Shown one piece after another: positions 53,473 through 63,644 of a stretch of 64,000 bases of DNA (position 1 is the stretch's first letter; each line of letters begins with the position of its first letter). Location: the NCBI GenBank assembly GCA_041619555.1, contig JBFKDQ010000013.1, positions 7,818-71,817 on the forward strand, written 5' to 3'. The notes beneath the pieces were generated by a model. That model searched no databases. It had not been told where the DNA came from and was given only the letters and a program-made list of their open reading frames with translations. The DNA is from Oceanococcus sp041619555 (GTDB taxonomy: Bacteria; Pseudomonadota; Gammaproteobacteria; Nevskiales; Oceanococcaceae). The translations under genes and the position numbers were made by a program.

Positions 53473-56400
53473 TCCGCTGGTTGCTTTATCGTTTCATCCC
53501 GTACTATTTCTTGCTGCTGAGTTTGATTGGTGGCGTCCTAGTGCTGAGCTCGGATACCGGCCTGCAGCTGATCTGGCAGGCAGTGAGCAAGAAGCTGCCC
53601 GAAAGCATCAGCATCGAGCAGGTTCGTGGACGCCTGATCGGGCAGATCAGCGTACGGGGCTTCGAGTTTCGACAGGACGAGCGAAGTATTCGAATTGATC
53701 ACGCATGGCTGCGTTGGCAACCCCTGGCTTTATTACATGGGCAGATCAGAATTTCGGAAATCGTCATCGCCAATACTCACGTGGCCTGGCCCGAACAGGT
53801 GCAGGACAAGGATCCGGCCCAGCAGGCCTTGCCGTTGCCTGCGAGATTTCCAACGATACGGATTGATCGTCTGCAGCTACAGAGCTTGAGTGTCCTCGCG
53901 GACACCTCGGCCGAACCATTCCAGTTGGATCGCCTGCGTCTGTCCGCACTACTGCGACAGCAAAGCTTTGAGATCGACGTCACTGAGCTCTCATCAGCGC
54001 GGTTCGGAGATTGGTCACTGTCCCTCGCCGGCGAGTTGGCAGGGCAAGAGTTTCTTGTCCATAAACTCGCCGCCCGGGGATTGAGTCAGCCCCGCTTGCG
54101 GCTGAGCGCCGCAGGGCGTTGTTCCTGGCCGGATCTGACGTGCGAAAGCAGCCTGCAGTGGTCACACCTGCGATGGCCATTTTTTGAACCTCGGTGGTGG
54201 AGCGCAGCCGGCCAGGCAGGCTTGAAACGGCAGGGCGAGAAGCTTGAGCTCGATGCGGATGCGGAACTGTGGGGCGACCAACTGCCTGCGTCTCGGATCC
54301 AAGTCTGGGTCAAGCAGGAAGTCGTGGATGGTCCACTGCAATACACCCTGGATTGGCTGGGTCAGGCCGGGCAGGTCCAGGCTGCTGGCAGCTATCGTCT
54401 TAGCGATCAATTGTTGCGATCTGAAGTCCGTCTGGAGGCCTTCGATCTGGCCCCCTGGCTGCCGGATTATCCAAGCCAGATCAATGGGCTTGGCAATATC
54501 GAACTGGCAATGAATCCCACCCCTGTCTTACGGATCAACAGCTTCTCATTGAACGGGCAGTTGCGTGGCGAGAGCGCTAAACTTAGTGGTAATGGATATT
54601 ACCAGACCGGTGAGTGGTCGGCACAGAATCTGCTATTGCAAATCGGCGAGAATTCGATTTCAGGCCATCTTCAAAGATCCAAGGATTGGAAAGGTGAATT
54701 GCAGCTGAAAGCGCAAGATCTTTCGCAGTTCCACCCGACGTTCGAGGGGAAATTGAATGCAACGGCTATTTTGTCAGGAACGACAGTCTGGCCAAACTGG
54801 CAGTTCAGTGCCCTGGGGCGGGAACTTCGGTTCGCAGAATATCGGCTTGCACAGCTAAACATCAACGGGAAATCGGCAGCCCAGCGAATCGATCTATCGA
54901 TACAACTGCAGGACCTGATCAGCACTGCTCTGAACTTGCGCACACTTCAGTTCAGGACTCAGGGTGATGAACGCAAGCTGGTGTCTCTCCTGGAGTTTGA
55001 TGAAGCCCATGCGCAGGGACAACTGACTTTTGCCAGCCTGTGGCAGCCATCGAAAGAAGAACTGATGGTGACAATTGAAAAGGGTCAATTAACACTGGAT
55101 CAAGAGGTATGGAATCTCCGCAAGCCAGGAAAGATGCATTGGCAGCGCAAAACCGATCAATTTGATCTGGCTCGCCAGTGCTGGGAGTCTTCTGGTGTCG
55201 AGACCTGCCTGCAGGGGCAATGGGCGGACAAGCAACTGGGTGCGCAAATGCAGGTGGATCACTACCCTCTGAAACGTCTCGCGCGCCTGTTACCGGAAAG
55301 TGCCCATCTGACGGGTAACGCCATGTTGAATCTCAAAATTTCGCCTTCTCCTTTGGATCAACTGCAAAGCCAACTGGATGTCGAGACGAGCCGGATTCAG
55401 TTGAGAGATGCCCAGGACCCGCAGACCGTACTGTTGGATTTCCTGCCCGGCAAAATCACCGCCAACGCGCGCGGCCAGGCGCTTGAGGCCGCCGTGAATA
55501 TCCCTACAAGTACGGCCCCCGGATTGGTGGGTGACCTTCGTCTCGCGGAGAATCGTGAGTTGCAAGGGCATCTCAAGCTGATTTTGAACGACATCGGCGT
55601 AATCGGCATTTTCATTCCTGAAGTTCTGCAATCCAAAGGGGTGGTCAACGCAGATGTGGGCATAACCGGCAGTTTGGAACAGCCGAAAATCACCGGCATC
55701 CTGGCCTTGAAGGACGGTAATTTCGTCCTGGACACACCAGAAACACGATTACAAAATTTCAATCTGAGCTTGCAAGCAGGTGAGGAGTCGAAACTGGCCA
55801 TACAACTCCGGACAGAATCTGGGGATGGTTATTTGAGGATGACGGGCGGTCTGGACTGGCAGCAGGCATGGCGGTTCCACGGGCAGGTCACAGGCGAGAA
55901 TTTTCTCGCGTTCAACAGCCAGGAGTTCCTGCTGGAAACCAGCCCGCAGCTCAAATTCGAAGCTACGGATGCGGGCGTTCAACTCGAAGGAAGGATCCTC
56001 GTGCCCAAGGCTGACATTCGGCCGCGCAGTCTGATCAGGGAATCCGCGCTGACCGCCAGCACGGACCAGATCATTCTGGGGCAGGCCGTTGAGAAACGTT
56101 CCTCTATGGCCCTGAATAGCCAGATTACGCTGGAACTTGGGGATCAGGTCAGGATCTCCGGATTCGGCCTGAAAGCGGGGCTGCGCGGAAAACTCAAGGC
56201 GATCAATGAGCCAGGACGCATCGCAACAGGGACCGGCGAACTCAAGCTGATCGACGGACGCTATCAGGCCTATGGACAGGACCTGCATATCGAGTACGGA
56301 CGCCTGATTTACACCGGCGGTCCTTTGAGCGAACCGGGTCTGGACATCAAGGCCTATCGCCAGGCCAATAGCGATGTACGCGCCGGAGTGCTTGTACGCG

Positions 56401-56822
56401 GCCCCTTGAAAAAGCCGGAATTCACCTTGTACTCTGATCCTCTGTTGCGTGAGACGGATCAGCTCAGCTATCTGGTGCTCGGTCGGGCGGCTGAAGCCCA
56501 GAGTGATTCAGACCAGGCTGCGCTCAATAACGCGGCTCTGGCGCTGGGACTCAAGGGTGGTGATTTCCTGGCCAATCGCCTCAAGGGCAAACTGGGCATC
56601 GACGAGGTTCGTATCGGCGCCGAACCTGGCGAATCAACGCAACAGGCCAGTCTTATACTGGGCAAGTATCTGAGCCCTGAAATCTATGTGAGCTATGGCA
56701 TCGGCCTGTTCGAACCGGTATCCACCTTCCGCTTGCGCTATCAACTGGCGCGGCAATGGATGCTGCAGACCGAATCCGGTGTCGAGTCCGGCGGAGATGT
56801 GTTTTATACCATCGAGCGCTAG
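53469..56822 (+). CDS. tamB: translocation and assembly module protein TamB
   Basis: A 1117-residue AsmA-like bridge protein of the envelope. An N-terminal membrane anchor (about 10-30) is followed by a long beta-taco repeat region and the C-terminal DUF490 domain with EYGRLIYTGGPLSEPGLDIKAYR and LGRA motifs. It carries phospholipids between the membranes with TamA. It overlaps tamA by 4 bp, which couples their translation. Shorter than E. coli TamB (1259) but normal for other proteobacteria. Confidence 0.95.
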   Translation: MIRWLLYRFIPYYFLLLSLIGGVLVLSSDTGLQLIWQAVSKKLPESISIEQVRGRLIGQISVRGFEFRQDERSIRIDHAWLRWQPLALLHGQIRISEIVIANTHVAWPEQVQDKDPAQQALPLPARFPTIRIDRLQLQSLSVLADTSAEPFQLDRLRLSALLRQQSFEIDVTELSSARFGDWSLSLAGELAGQEFLVHKLAARGLSQPRLRLSAAGRCSWPDLTCESSLQWSHLRWPFFEPRWWSAAGQAGLKRQGEKLELDADAELWGDQLPASRIQVWVKQEVVDGPLQYTLDWLGQAGQVQAAGSYRLSDQLLRSEVRLEAFDLAPWLPDYPSQINGLGNIELAMNPTPVLRINSFSLNGQLRGESAKLSGNGYYQTGEWSAQNLLLQIGENSISGHLQRSKDWKGELQLKAQDLSQFHPTFEGKLNATAILSGTTVWPNWQFSALGRELRFAEYRLAQLNINGKSAAQRIDLSIQLQDLISTALNLRTLQFRTQGDERKLVSLLEFDEAHAQGQLTFASLWQPSKEELMVTIEKGQLTLDQEVWNLRKPGKMHWQRKTDQFDLARQCWESSGVETCLQGQWADKQLGAQMQVDHYPLKRLARLLPESAHLTGNAMLNLKISPSPLDQLQSQLDVETSRIQLRDAQDPQTVLLDFLPGKITANARGQALEAAVNIPTSTAPGLVGDLRLAENRELQGHLKLILNDIGVIGIFIPEVLQSKGVVNADVGITGSLEQPKITGILALKDGNFVLDTPETRLQNFNLSLQAGEESKLAIQLRTESGDGYLRMTGGLDWQQAWRFHGQVTGENFLAFNSQEFLLETSPQLKFEATDAGVQLEGRILVPKADIRPRSLIRESALTASTDQIILGQAVEKRSSMALNSQITLELGDQVRISGFGLKAGLRGKLKAINEPGRIATGTGELKLIDGRYQAYGQDLHIEYGRLIYTGGPLSEPGLDIKAYRQANSDVRAGVLVRGPLKKPEFTLYSDPLLRETDQLSYLVLGRAAEAQSDSDQAALNNAALALGLKGGDFLANRLKGKLGIDEVRIGAEPGESTQQASLILGKYLSPEIYVSYGIGLFEPVSTFRLRYQLARQWMLQTESGVESGGDVFYTIER

Positions 56823-56823
56823 A

Positions 56824-56840
56824 GCTCCCCTTTCGGGAGC
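56824..56840 (+). terminator. small hairpin after tamB
   Basis: GCTCCC (56824-56829) and GGGAGC (56835-56840) form a 6-bp stem with a 5-nt loop right after the tamB stop. No T-run follows, so it is only a weak terminator candidate. Confidence 0.4.
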
Positions 56841-56856
56841 ACTTCGGGCCAGCAAG

Positions 56857-56862
56857 TACAAT
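56857..56862 (+). promoter_or_regulatory. possible -10 element of lptM-lysA
   Basis: TACAAT, 31 bp before the lptM ATG, is a good -10 match. A -35 box is not clear. The site lies after the small hairpin behind tamB, consistent with a new transcript starting here. Confidence 0.4.
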
Positions 56863-56892
56863 AGCGCTTCATTTTTCTTCTCAGACTTGAAG

Positions 56893-57018
56893 ATGAAAGC
56901 CATAGTTCTTCTGTTTTCGCTCTGGCTGGTCGCTTGTGGCCAGTCGGGTGCCCTCTACCTGCCTGAAGAATCCCCCCAACAGGCACAATCGGAAAAATTA
57001 TCTGATGGATCACTTTGA
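56893..57018 (+). CDS. lptM: small lipoprotein LptM (YifL)
   Basis: A 41-residue lipoprotein. The signal ends in the lipobox VAC (Cys15) and continues with GQSGALYLPEE, the invariant LptM motif (CGxxGxLYLP). LptM binds and helps oxidise the LptD/LptE complex at the outer membrane. The gene is short but the motif is unmistakable, and its position just ahead of lysA is the standard one. Its last 14 bp overlap lysA. Confidence 0.9.
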   Translation: MKAIVLLFSLWLVACGQSGALYLPEESPQQAQSEKLSDGSL

Positions 57019-58255
57019 GTACCGTGACGGCAGCCTCTACGCCGAAGATGTCGCCCTGGAAGATCTGGCGCAACGATTTGGTACGCCGCTGTTCGTCTAT
57101 TCCCGGGCAACCTTCGAACGCCACTACAAGGTTTTCGATGAAGCACTGTCCGGCATTGACCATCTGATCTGCTATGCGGTCAAGGCGAACAGCAATCTGG
57201 CAGTCCTCAATGTCTTGGCCCGGCTGGGTTCCGGTTTCGATATCGTTTCGCGTGGCGAATTGGAGCGAGTGCTTGCAGCCGGGGGGGAGGCGAACAAAAT
57301 CGTATTCTCAGGGGTTGGCAAGAGAGTCGACGAAATGGAAGCGGCGCTTGCCGCCGGTATTCGCTGTTTCAATATCGAGTCCGAGGCCGAACTAGATCGA
57401 TTGAGCGAGGTCGCCGCTTCTGCAGGCACCAGCGCCCCGGTGGCCTTGCGGGTCAACCCCGATGTTGATGCTCGAACCCATCCGTATATTGCAACGGGTT
57501 TGAAGGAAAACAAGTTCGGGATCGACATGACGGAAGCAGAGCGACTGTTCCGCAAGGCCAGCGATCTCCCCGGCCTCAAGGTGATCGGGATGGACTGCCA
57601 TATCGGTTCTCAGTTGACCGAACTTCAGCCCTTTCTGGATGCGATGCAGCGGCTACTTCAGCTGTTAGATCGACTCGGGGATGCCGGAATCTGCCTGCAT
57701 CATCTGAACATTGGCGGCGGTCTGGGAATTCGCTACCAGGCGGAGCAGCCCCCCCAGCCTGCTGAGTATGCCAAAGCGATCCTGCCGATGCTGGATGGTC
57801 GGAATCTGCAGGTCCTGATTGAACCTGGCCGTGCCATCGCGGGCAATGCCGGCGTATTGCTGACTCGGGTCGAGTATCTGAAACCAACGTCACATCGAAA
57901 TTTTGCAATCGTTGATGCCGCGATGACGGAGTTGATCCGGCCTACGCTCTACAACGCGTGGCAAAGGATCATTCCGGTGCACAGCAATACCGATGCGGTA
58001 GAAAAAACCTGGGATCTGGTCGGTCCAGTTTGCGAGACCGGTGACTGGCTCGGCAAGGACAGGGATTTGGCGCTGAGTCCAGGCGATCTTCTCGCCGTGC
58101 GCTCCTGTGGTGCGTATGGTTTTGTAATGAGTTCAAACTACAACTCTAGACCTCGTCCTGCCGAGATCATGGTCGACGGGAACAAGGCCCATCTAATCCG
58201 ACGCGCGGAGACCCGCCAGGAGCTGTTCGCAGCTGAAACGACCTTGCCCCAATGA
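57005..58255 (+). CDS. lysA: diaminopimelate decarboxylase
   Basis: A 416-residue PLP enzyme that converts meso-DAP to lysine. The PLP lysine lies in CYAVKANSN, the phosphate loop in LNIGGGLGI, and the active-site cysteine in PVCETGDWL. Length is typical (about 415). The ATG at 57005 is preferred over a frame opening at 56936 within lptM. dapF and xerC, frequent neighbours of lysA, are absent; polA follows with a 4-bp overlap. Confidence 0.97.
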   Translation: MDHFEYRDGSLYAEDVALEDLAQRFGTPLFVYSRATFERHYKVFDEALSGIDHLICYAVKANSNLAVLNVLARLGSGFDIVSRGELERVLAAGGEANKIVFSGVGKRVDEMEAALAAGIRCFNIESEAELDRLSEVAASAGTSAPVALRVNPDVDARTHPYIATGLKENKFGIDMTEAERLFRKASDLPGLKVIGMDCHIGSQLTELQPFLDAMQRLLQLLDRLGDAGICLHHLNIGGGLGIRYQAEQPPQPAEYAKAILPMLDGRNLQVLIEPGRAIAGNAGVLLTRVEYLKPTSHRNFAIVDAAMTELIRPTLYNAWQRIIPVHSNTDAVEKTWDLVGPVCETGDWLGKDRDLALSPGDLLAVRSCGAYGFVMSSNYNSRPRPAEIMVDGNKAHLIRRAETRQELFAAETTLPQ

Positions 58256-60942
58256 AAAAGATCATACTGGTAGACGGCTCGTCCTGGCTTTACCGGGCGT
58301 TTCATGCTTTGCCCCGGCTCAGTGCGCCGGGTGGGGAACCAAGCGGCGCGATTTTTGGCATGGGCAACATGCTGCGCAAGCTGCTCAAGGACTATGATCC
58401 TGAGCATATTGCGGTGATCTTTGACCCCAAGGGCAAGACCTTCAGGCATGAGCTCTATGCGGATTACAAGGCCCATCGTCCGCCGGTGCCTCCCGAGTTG
58501 GCGGCCCAGTTCGAACCGATGATCGAGCTCATCCAGATCATGGGCTTGCCAATTTTACAGGAGAACGGCGTCGAAGCAGATGACGTGATTGCCACGCTGG
58601 CCAGGCAGGCAGAGTCAGAAGGTGCAGAGGTTCTGGTGGTGAGCGGTGACAAAGACCTCGCCCAGATCGTCAATGCCAGGGTGGCTCTACTCGATACCAT
58701 GAAAGATCTTCGGCTGGACGAGGCCGCCGTATTTGATAAATACGGCATCAGACCAGAGCAGGTGGTGGATTGGCTGGCCCTGATGGGCGACAGCGCGGAC
58801 AATATTCCGGGCATTCCGGGTGTGGGTGCCAAAACCGCAGCCAAGTGGCTACGGGAGTTCGATGATTTGGACACTCTGGTGGAAAGGGCCGAGGAGGTCA
58901 AAGGCAAGATCGGGGAGAAACTCAGAGCCCATTTGGGTCAGATTCCGCTTTCGCGTGAGCTGGCCAAAGTTCGTAATGATCTCCCAATGGATGTGCAGAT
59001 CAAAACTTTAAACCGAAGACCATTGGATCAGGAAGCCTTCGACCATTTTTGCCGGAGTTTCGGTTTCCAGCGTTGGATAGAAGCATCGGGACCGCCGCTC
59101 AAACGAAGTTCGGACGACAAGAAAGAGCACCCGGCCCTCAACATTCAGACCGTTTTGGCTCAGGAGGAGTTACTTGGCCTGGCACGGAGCCTTAAGGATT
59201 GCCAACGCTTCGCAGTCGACACCGAAACAGATCAGTTGGATCCGCAAAGGGCGCGTCTCGTCGGTCTTTCATTTGCCATTAATGGCAAGGGCGGGTGGTA
59301 TGTACCGGTCGCCCACGATTACCTGGGCGCCCCCGTGCAGTGCAGCCTTGATGCGGTGCGGGCCGTACTCGGCCCGATCTTGGCCGACGCCGAAAAGGAA
59401 AAAATTGTTCAACATGGCAAATACGACATGCACATCCTCAGTCGCCATGGCATGCCATTGGCGGGGGTGCGTTTCGACACCATGCTCGAATCCTATGTTC
59501 TGAACTCCAGTGCCAGTCGGCATGATATGGACAGCCTGGCACAGCATTATCTTGGTCTTCGAACGATCAGTTTCAAGGAGGTGGCGGGCAGCGGACGCAA
59601 GCAGTTGAGTTTCAATCAGATTGGGCTAGATGCGGCGGCCGAGTACGCGGTTGAAGACGCTGCGGTGACGTATGCGCTGCATGAATGTCTGGACAAAGCT
59701 TTGGCACAGGAACCCGGACTGAAAACCGTCTACGACACCATTGAGCAGCCATTGATTGCGGTGTTGCAACGCATTGAAGCCACTGGGGTACATGTGGACG
59801 CTCGCAAGCTCGCCGAAGCGAGTACAGAGTTCGCCGATCGCATGAATTCAATGGAACATCGCGCCCAGGAACTGGCCGGACGTCCCTTCAATCTAAATTC
59901 TCCGAATCAATTGCAGACGATTCTGTTTGATGATTTGAAACTTCCAGTACTGCGTAAGACCCCTAAAGGGGCGGCATCGACGGCCGAAGATGTGTTGCAG
60001 GAACTGGCCCTGCAGCACGAGCTTCCGCGGTTGATCCTGGATTGGCGCGCCCTGGCCAAACTTCGCTCGACCTATACCGAAAAGTTGCCCGCCAATATCA
60101 ATCCGCAGACCGGGCGCATCCACACGTCTTATCATCAAGCCGTAGCAACGACCGGGCGACTGTCGTCTGCCGAGCCCAACCTGCAGAACATCCCGGTCAG
60201 AAACGAAGATGGCAGACGCATTCGCCAGGCATTTACCGCACCGCAAGGGAAGTGTATTGCGGCGCTGGACTATTCGCAGATCGAACTCCGGCTGATGGCG
60301 CATTTTTCCCAAGACCCGAACATGCTTGAGGCCTTCCAACAAGGCCAGGATATCCATAGCAGAACGGCAGCGGATGTTTTTGAAGTGCCTGTTTCCGAAT
60401 TAAGTAGCGACCAAAGGCGGGCCGCGAAAGCGATCAATTTTGGTCTGATCTACGGAATTTCAGCTTTCGGCCTGGCACGCAATCTTGGGATTTCCAGAGT
60501 TCAGGCGCAGGCCCACATGGATCGTTTCTTCAGTCGTTATGCGGGCGTCGCGCGCTACATGGGAGAAGTAAAGGAGCGAGCTCGTGACCTCGGCTATGTC
60601 GAAACCTTGTTCGGTCGAAGAATGTATCTAACCGAAATCAAGGACAGAAACCAGGCCCGGCGACAAGCTGCGGAGCGGCTGGCCATCAATGCCCCCTTGC
60701 AGGGTACGGCGGCCGACATTATCAAACTTGCAATGATTCAAATTGATCGACAGCTCGATGAGATACCGGGCGTGAACATGATCATGCAGGTTCATGACGA
60801 ACTGGTATTCGAATTCGATCGTGAGCAGGCACAGGACCGAATGTCCGAATTGGTCAGCATAATGGAGGGGGTGGTCTCCCTCGATGTGCCGTTAAAAGTC
60901 GATGCGGGGATGGGGAAAAACTGGGATGAGGCGCACGGCTGA
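58252..60942 (+). CDS. polA: DNA polymerase I
   Basis: An 896-residue repair and Okazaki-maturation polymerase. Three domains: 5'-3' exonuclease (from LVDGSSWLYRAFHALP), 3'-5' proofreading exonuclease with the Exo I residues kept in VDTETDQ and YAVED (Exo III), and the polymerase with DYSQIELR (motif A), RRAAKAINFGLIYG (motif B) and MQVHDELVFE (motif C). Proofreading residues are present, so the exonuclease is probably active. It overlaps lysA by 4 bp and ends at a strong terminator facing gyrB. Confidence 0.97.
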   Translation: MKKIILVDGSSWLYRAFHALPRLSAPGGEPSGAIFGMGNMLRKLLKDYDPEHIAVIFDPKGKTFRHELYADYKAHRPPVPPELAAQFEPMIELIQIMGLPILQENGVEADDVIATLARQAESEGAEVLVVSGDKDLAQIVNARVALLDTMKDLRLDEAAVFDKYGIRPEQVVDWLALMGDSADNIPGIPGVGAKTAAKWLREFDDLDTLVERAEEVKGKIGEKLRAHLGQIPLSRELAKVRNDLPMDVQIKTLNRRPLDQEAFDHFCRSFGFQRWIEASGPPLKRSSDDKKEHPALNIQTVLAQEELLGLARSLKDCQRFAVDTETDQLDPQRARLVGLSFAINGKGGWYVPVAHDYLGAPVQCSLDAVRAVLGPILADAEKEKIVQHGKYDMHILSRHGMPLAGVRFDTMLESYVLNSSASRHDMDSLAQHYLGLRTISFKEVAGSGRKQLSFNQIGLDAAAEYAVEDAAVTYALHECLDKALAQEPGLKTVYDTIEQPLIAVLQRIEATGVHVDARKLAEASTEFADRMNSMEHRAQELAGRPFNLNSPNQLQTILFDDLKLPVLRKTPKGAASTAEDVLQELALQHELPRLILDWRALAKLRSTYTEKLPANINPQTGRIHTSYHQAVATTGRLSSAEPNLQNIPVRNEDGRRIRQAFTAPQGKCIAALDYSQIELRLMAHFSQDPNMLEAFQQGQDIHSRTAADVFEVPVSELSSDQRRAAKAINFGLIYGISAFGLARNLGISRVQAQAHMDRFFSRYAGVARYMGEVKERARDLGYVETLFGRRMYLTEIKDRNQARRQAAERLAINAPLQGTAADIIKLAMIQIDRQLDEIPGVNMIMQVHDELVFEFDREQAQDRMSELVSIMEGVVSLDVPLKVDAGMGKNWDEAHG

Positions 60943-61073
60943 AAAATAATTCGTAGCAAGTCGGAACTTTGCAAATCTAGCCTTGTCTTAATTCTCGAGC
61001 GTTGCAAAGACGCTCTTCCGTCCCCACTCCCTGGACGGAAATGCCACCCGGTTCCCCCAACCGGTGTCATGTG

Positions 61074-61112
61074 CCTCGACGGTTTCCCCGACCGTCGGGG
61101 CTTTTTATTTTT
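61074..61112 (+). terminator. Rho-independent terminator between polA and gyrB
   Basis: CCTCGACGGT (61074-61083) pairs with ACCGTCGGGG (61091-61100), one G-U pair, loop of 7 nt, followed by CTTTTTATTTTT. It ends the plus-strand lptM-lysA-polA transcript, just before the end of the convergent gyrB gene. Confidence 0.88.
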
Positions 61113-61118
61113 CGGCAT

Positions 61119-63548
61119 TCAGATGTCGATATTTTCGGCAAGCAAGGCGTTCTTTTCGATAAAGTCCCGCCGAGGGTCGACCTGATCGCCCATCAAGGTG
61201 GTAAAGATCTGATCTGCTGCGATGACATCTTCGACCCGAACCTGCAGCAATCTTCTCGCCGTAGGGTCCAAAGTCGTCTGCCACAACTGGTCGGGATTCA
61301 TCTCACCCAGTCCTTTGTAGCGCTGTATATTCAAGCCGCGTCGGGCTTCTCGGTAAAGCCATTCCACGGTCTCCTCTACACTGGAAACCAGTCGCGTACG
61401 CTCGCCACGTCGAACAAGGGCATCTTCGCTCCACATGTCACGAATTTTCCCGCCCAGATCGGTCATCTTCCTGTATTCAGAGCCGGTGAAAAACTCACTG
61501 GGCCAGTTGACGATATGGTCTGAGCCGTGACTGCTTCTGATCGTCTGAAACTTGAAAGCGCTTTCCGCCGTGGCGGCGGTGGCTTCGATCTGGTAGCTGT
61601 GGGTGTCGGGAGCCGAAGCGTCCAGAGACGCAGACAGACGCGTACACCACTGATCAAGCGCTTCCTGATTGTGCTGAGCCTGTTCTGAAAGATGGGGTAC
61701 ATCTCGCAGCACCTTTAGGACCTCTCCATCGTATCGGCGAGACATCCTACGAATCACATGATCAACGGAGGCCACACCTTTCAGAAAATCGCTCAGTTCC
61801 TCGCCTGACAGGGCCTCATCCTCATTTCTGGTTTGTAACGAGGCGTCCTGTATCGCCAGTTCCCGGAGAAATTGATCAAGAGCAGCATCGTCCTTAACGT
61901 AACGCTCTGATTTTCCAGAACGTACGCGATACAGGGGCGGCTGAGCGATATAAATATGGCCGCGCTCGACCAGCGCATACATCTGCCGATAAAAGAACGT
62001 GAGAAGCAAGGTTCTGATATGGGCGCCATCAACATCGGCATCTGTCATGATGATGATGCGGTGATAGCGCAGTTTGTCGGGGCTGAACTCCTCCCGCCCG
62101 ATTCCGCAGCCAAGCGCAGTGATCAAAGTGCCGACTTCGTCAGACTTGAGCATCTTGTCGAAACGCGCCTTTTCGACATTGAGGATCTTTCCTTTCAAAG
62201 GCAGGATGGCCTGGAAATGACGATCTCTGCCTTGCTTGGCAGACCCACCGGCGGAATCACCCTCGACGAGGAATAACTCGGATTTAGCCGGGTCACGTTC
62301 CCGGCAGTCAGCCAGTTTTCCAGGCAGTCCTGCAATGTCGAGCGCGCCTTTTCGGCGTGTCATTTCGCGTGCTTTTCGCGCGGCTTCCCGTGCTCGGGCG
62401 GCATCGATGATCTTGCCGGCGACGGCCTGGGCATCTTTCGGATTTTCGTCTAGAAATTCTTTCAGCTTTGAAAACAGAACGGATTCGACCATGGACTTGA
62501 CGTGTTGCGAGACAAGTTTGTCCTTGGTCTGCGACGAAAACTGCGGATCCGGGACTTTGACCGAAACAATGGCGGTCAGTCCTTCTCTCGAATCATCACC
62601 GCTCAGGCTGACCTTTTCTTTCTTCGCCAGTCCCTGATTTTCAATATAAGAATTCAGGCAGCGCGTCAGCGCGGCTCGAAATCCGGCCAAGTGGGTTCCA
62701 CCATCGCGCTGAGGGATGTTGTTGGTGAAACAGAACACATTTTCCTGATAGGAATCGTTCCACTGCAGTGCCAGTTCGACTGTCGACCCATCTTTTTCTT
62801 CAACAAAATGAAAAACATTCGGATGAAGTTTGGTCTTTCCCTGATTCAGATGTTCGACAAAAGCCCGGATGCCGCCTTCATACTCAAATACATCCTGCCT
62901 ATCGCCAACTTCTTCGCGAAGCGCGATTCGGACACCGGAATTCAGGAACGAGAGTTCACGCAATCGCTTGGCCAGCAAGTCGTAGTGAAATTCAACGTTC
63001 CCGAAAATTTCTTCGCTCGGAAGGAAGGTGATTTCCGTCCCCCTGCGTGTCGATGCGCCCACAACTTCCACCGGCCCCAGGGGCGCGCCGTGCGCATACT
63101 CCTGGCGGTGGTGTTTGCCATCGCGATGGATATCCAGGCGAAGGTATTTTGATAAGGCATTGACGACAGAAACGCCGACTCCGTGGAGACCACCAGAAAC
63201 CTTGTAGGAGTTGTCATCGAATTTACCTCCGGCATGCAAAGTCGTCATGATCACTTCAGCAGCGGAGATGCCGGCTTTATCGTGAATATCGACCGGAATT
63301 CCACGGCCATCGTCTTTGACCGTAATGCTTTGATCCGAGTGGATCACGATGTCGATGCTTTTGCAGTGTCCGGCCAGTGCTTCGTCAATGGAGTTATCGA
63401 CCACCTCGAAAACCATGTGGTGCAGACCGGTTCCATCTCCTGTGTCACCGATGTACATCCCTGGTCTTTTCTGAACCGCTTCCAGGCCCTCAAGGATCTG
63501 AATATTGCTGGAGTCGTAAGAGTTGCTGTTCGCTTCGGAAGCGGCCAT
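61119..63548 (-). CDS. gyrB: DNA gyrase subunit B
   Basis: An 809-residue ATPase subunit of gyrase, which introduces negative supercoils. The GHKL ATP site is seen in DNSIDEALAGH, DDGRGIPVDIH and GGLHGVGVS; the TOPRIM domain in EGDSAGGSAKQGRD and DADVDGAHIRTLLL; the C-terminal QRYKGLGEMNP is invariant. Length fits Gammaproteobacteria (about 805). recF lies upstream in the same direction, as is usual near the origin. Confidence 0.99.
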   Translation of the reverse strand: MAASEANSNSYDSSNIQILEGLEAVQKRPGMYIGDTGDGTGLHHMVFEVVDNSIDEALAGHCKSIDIVIHSDQSITVKDDGRGIPVDIHDKAGISAAEVIMTTLHAGGKFDDNSYKVSGGLHGVGVSVVNALSKYLRLDIHRDGKHHRQEYAHGAPLGPVEVVGASTRRGTEITFLPSEEIFGNVEFHYDLLAKRLRELSFLNSGVRIALREEVGDRQDVFEYEGGIRAFVEHLNQGKTKLHPNVFHFVEEKDGSTVELALQWNDSYQENVFCFTNNIPQRDGGTHLAGFRAALTRCLNSYIENQGLAKKEKVSLSGDDSREGLTAIVSVKVPDPQFSSQTKDKLVSQHVKSMVESVLFSKLKEFLDENPKDAQAVAGKIIDAARAREAARKAREMTRRKGALDIAGLPGKLADCRERDPAKSELFLVEGDSAGGSAKQGRDRHFQAILPLKGKILNVEKARFDKMLKSDEVGTLITALGCGIGREEFSPDKLRYHRIIIMTDADVDGAHIRTLLLTFFYRQMYALVERGHIYIAQPPLYRVRSGKSERYVKDDAALDQFLRELAIQDASLQTRNEDEALSGEELSDFLKGVASVDHVIRRMSRRYDGEVLKVLRDVPHLSEQAQHNQEALDQWCTRLSASLDASAPDTHSYQIEATAATAESAFKFQTIRSSHGSDHIVNWPSEFFTGSEYRKMTDLGGKIRDMWSEDALVRRGERTRLVSSVEETVEWLYREARRGLNIQRYKGLGEMNPDQLWQTTLDPTARRLLQVRVEDVIAADQIFTTLMGDQVDPRRDFIEKNALLAENIDI

Positions 63549-63574
63549 TCACCGGAAAACCTGTGCAAAAAGGA

Positions 63575-63583
63575 ATTATAACA
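63575..63583 (-). promoter_or_regulatory. predicted extended -10 promoter of gyrB
   Basis: On the minus strand, TGTTATAAT is a consensus -10 with the TG extension, placed 26 bp upstream of the gyrB ATG, which leaves a short leader. No good -35 is present, in keeping with extended -10 promoters. gyrB may thus be transcribed independently of recF. Confidence 0.55.
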
Positions 63584-63644
63584 TTGCCTTGTGCTTATGC
63601 ACTCAGCTTATGGCGGCAGTGCAGCTTATCTGCTCATCGTTTGG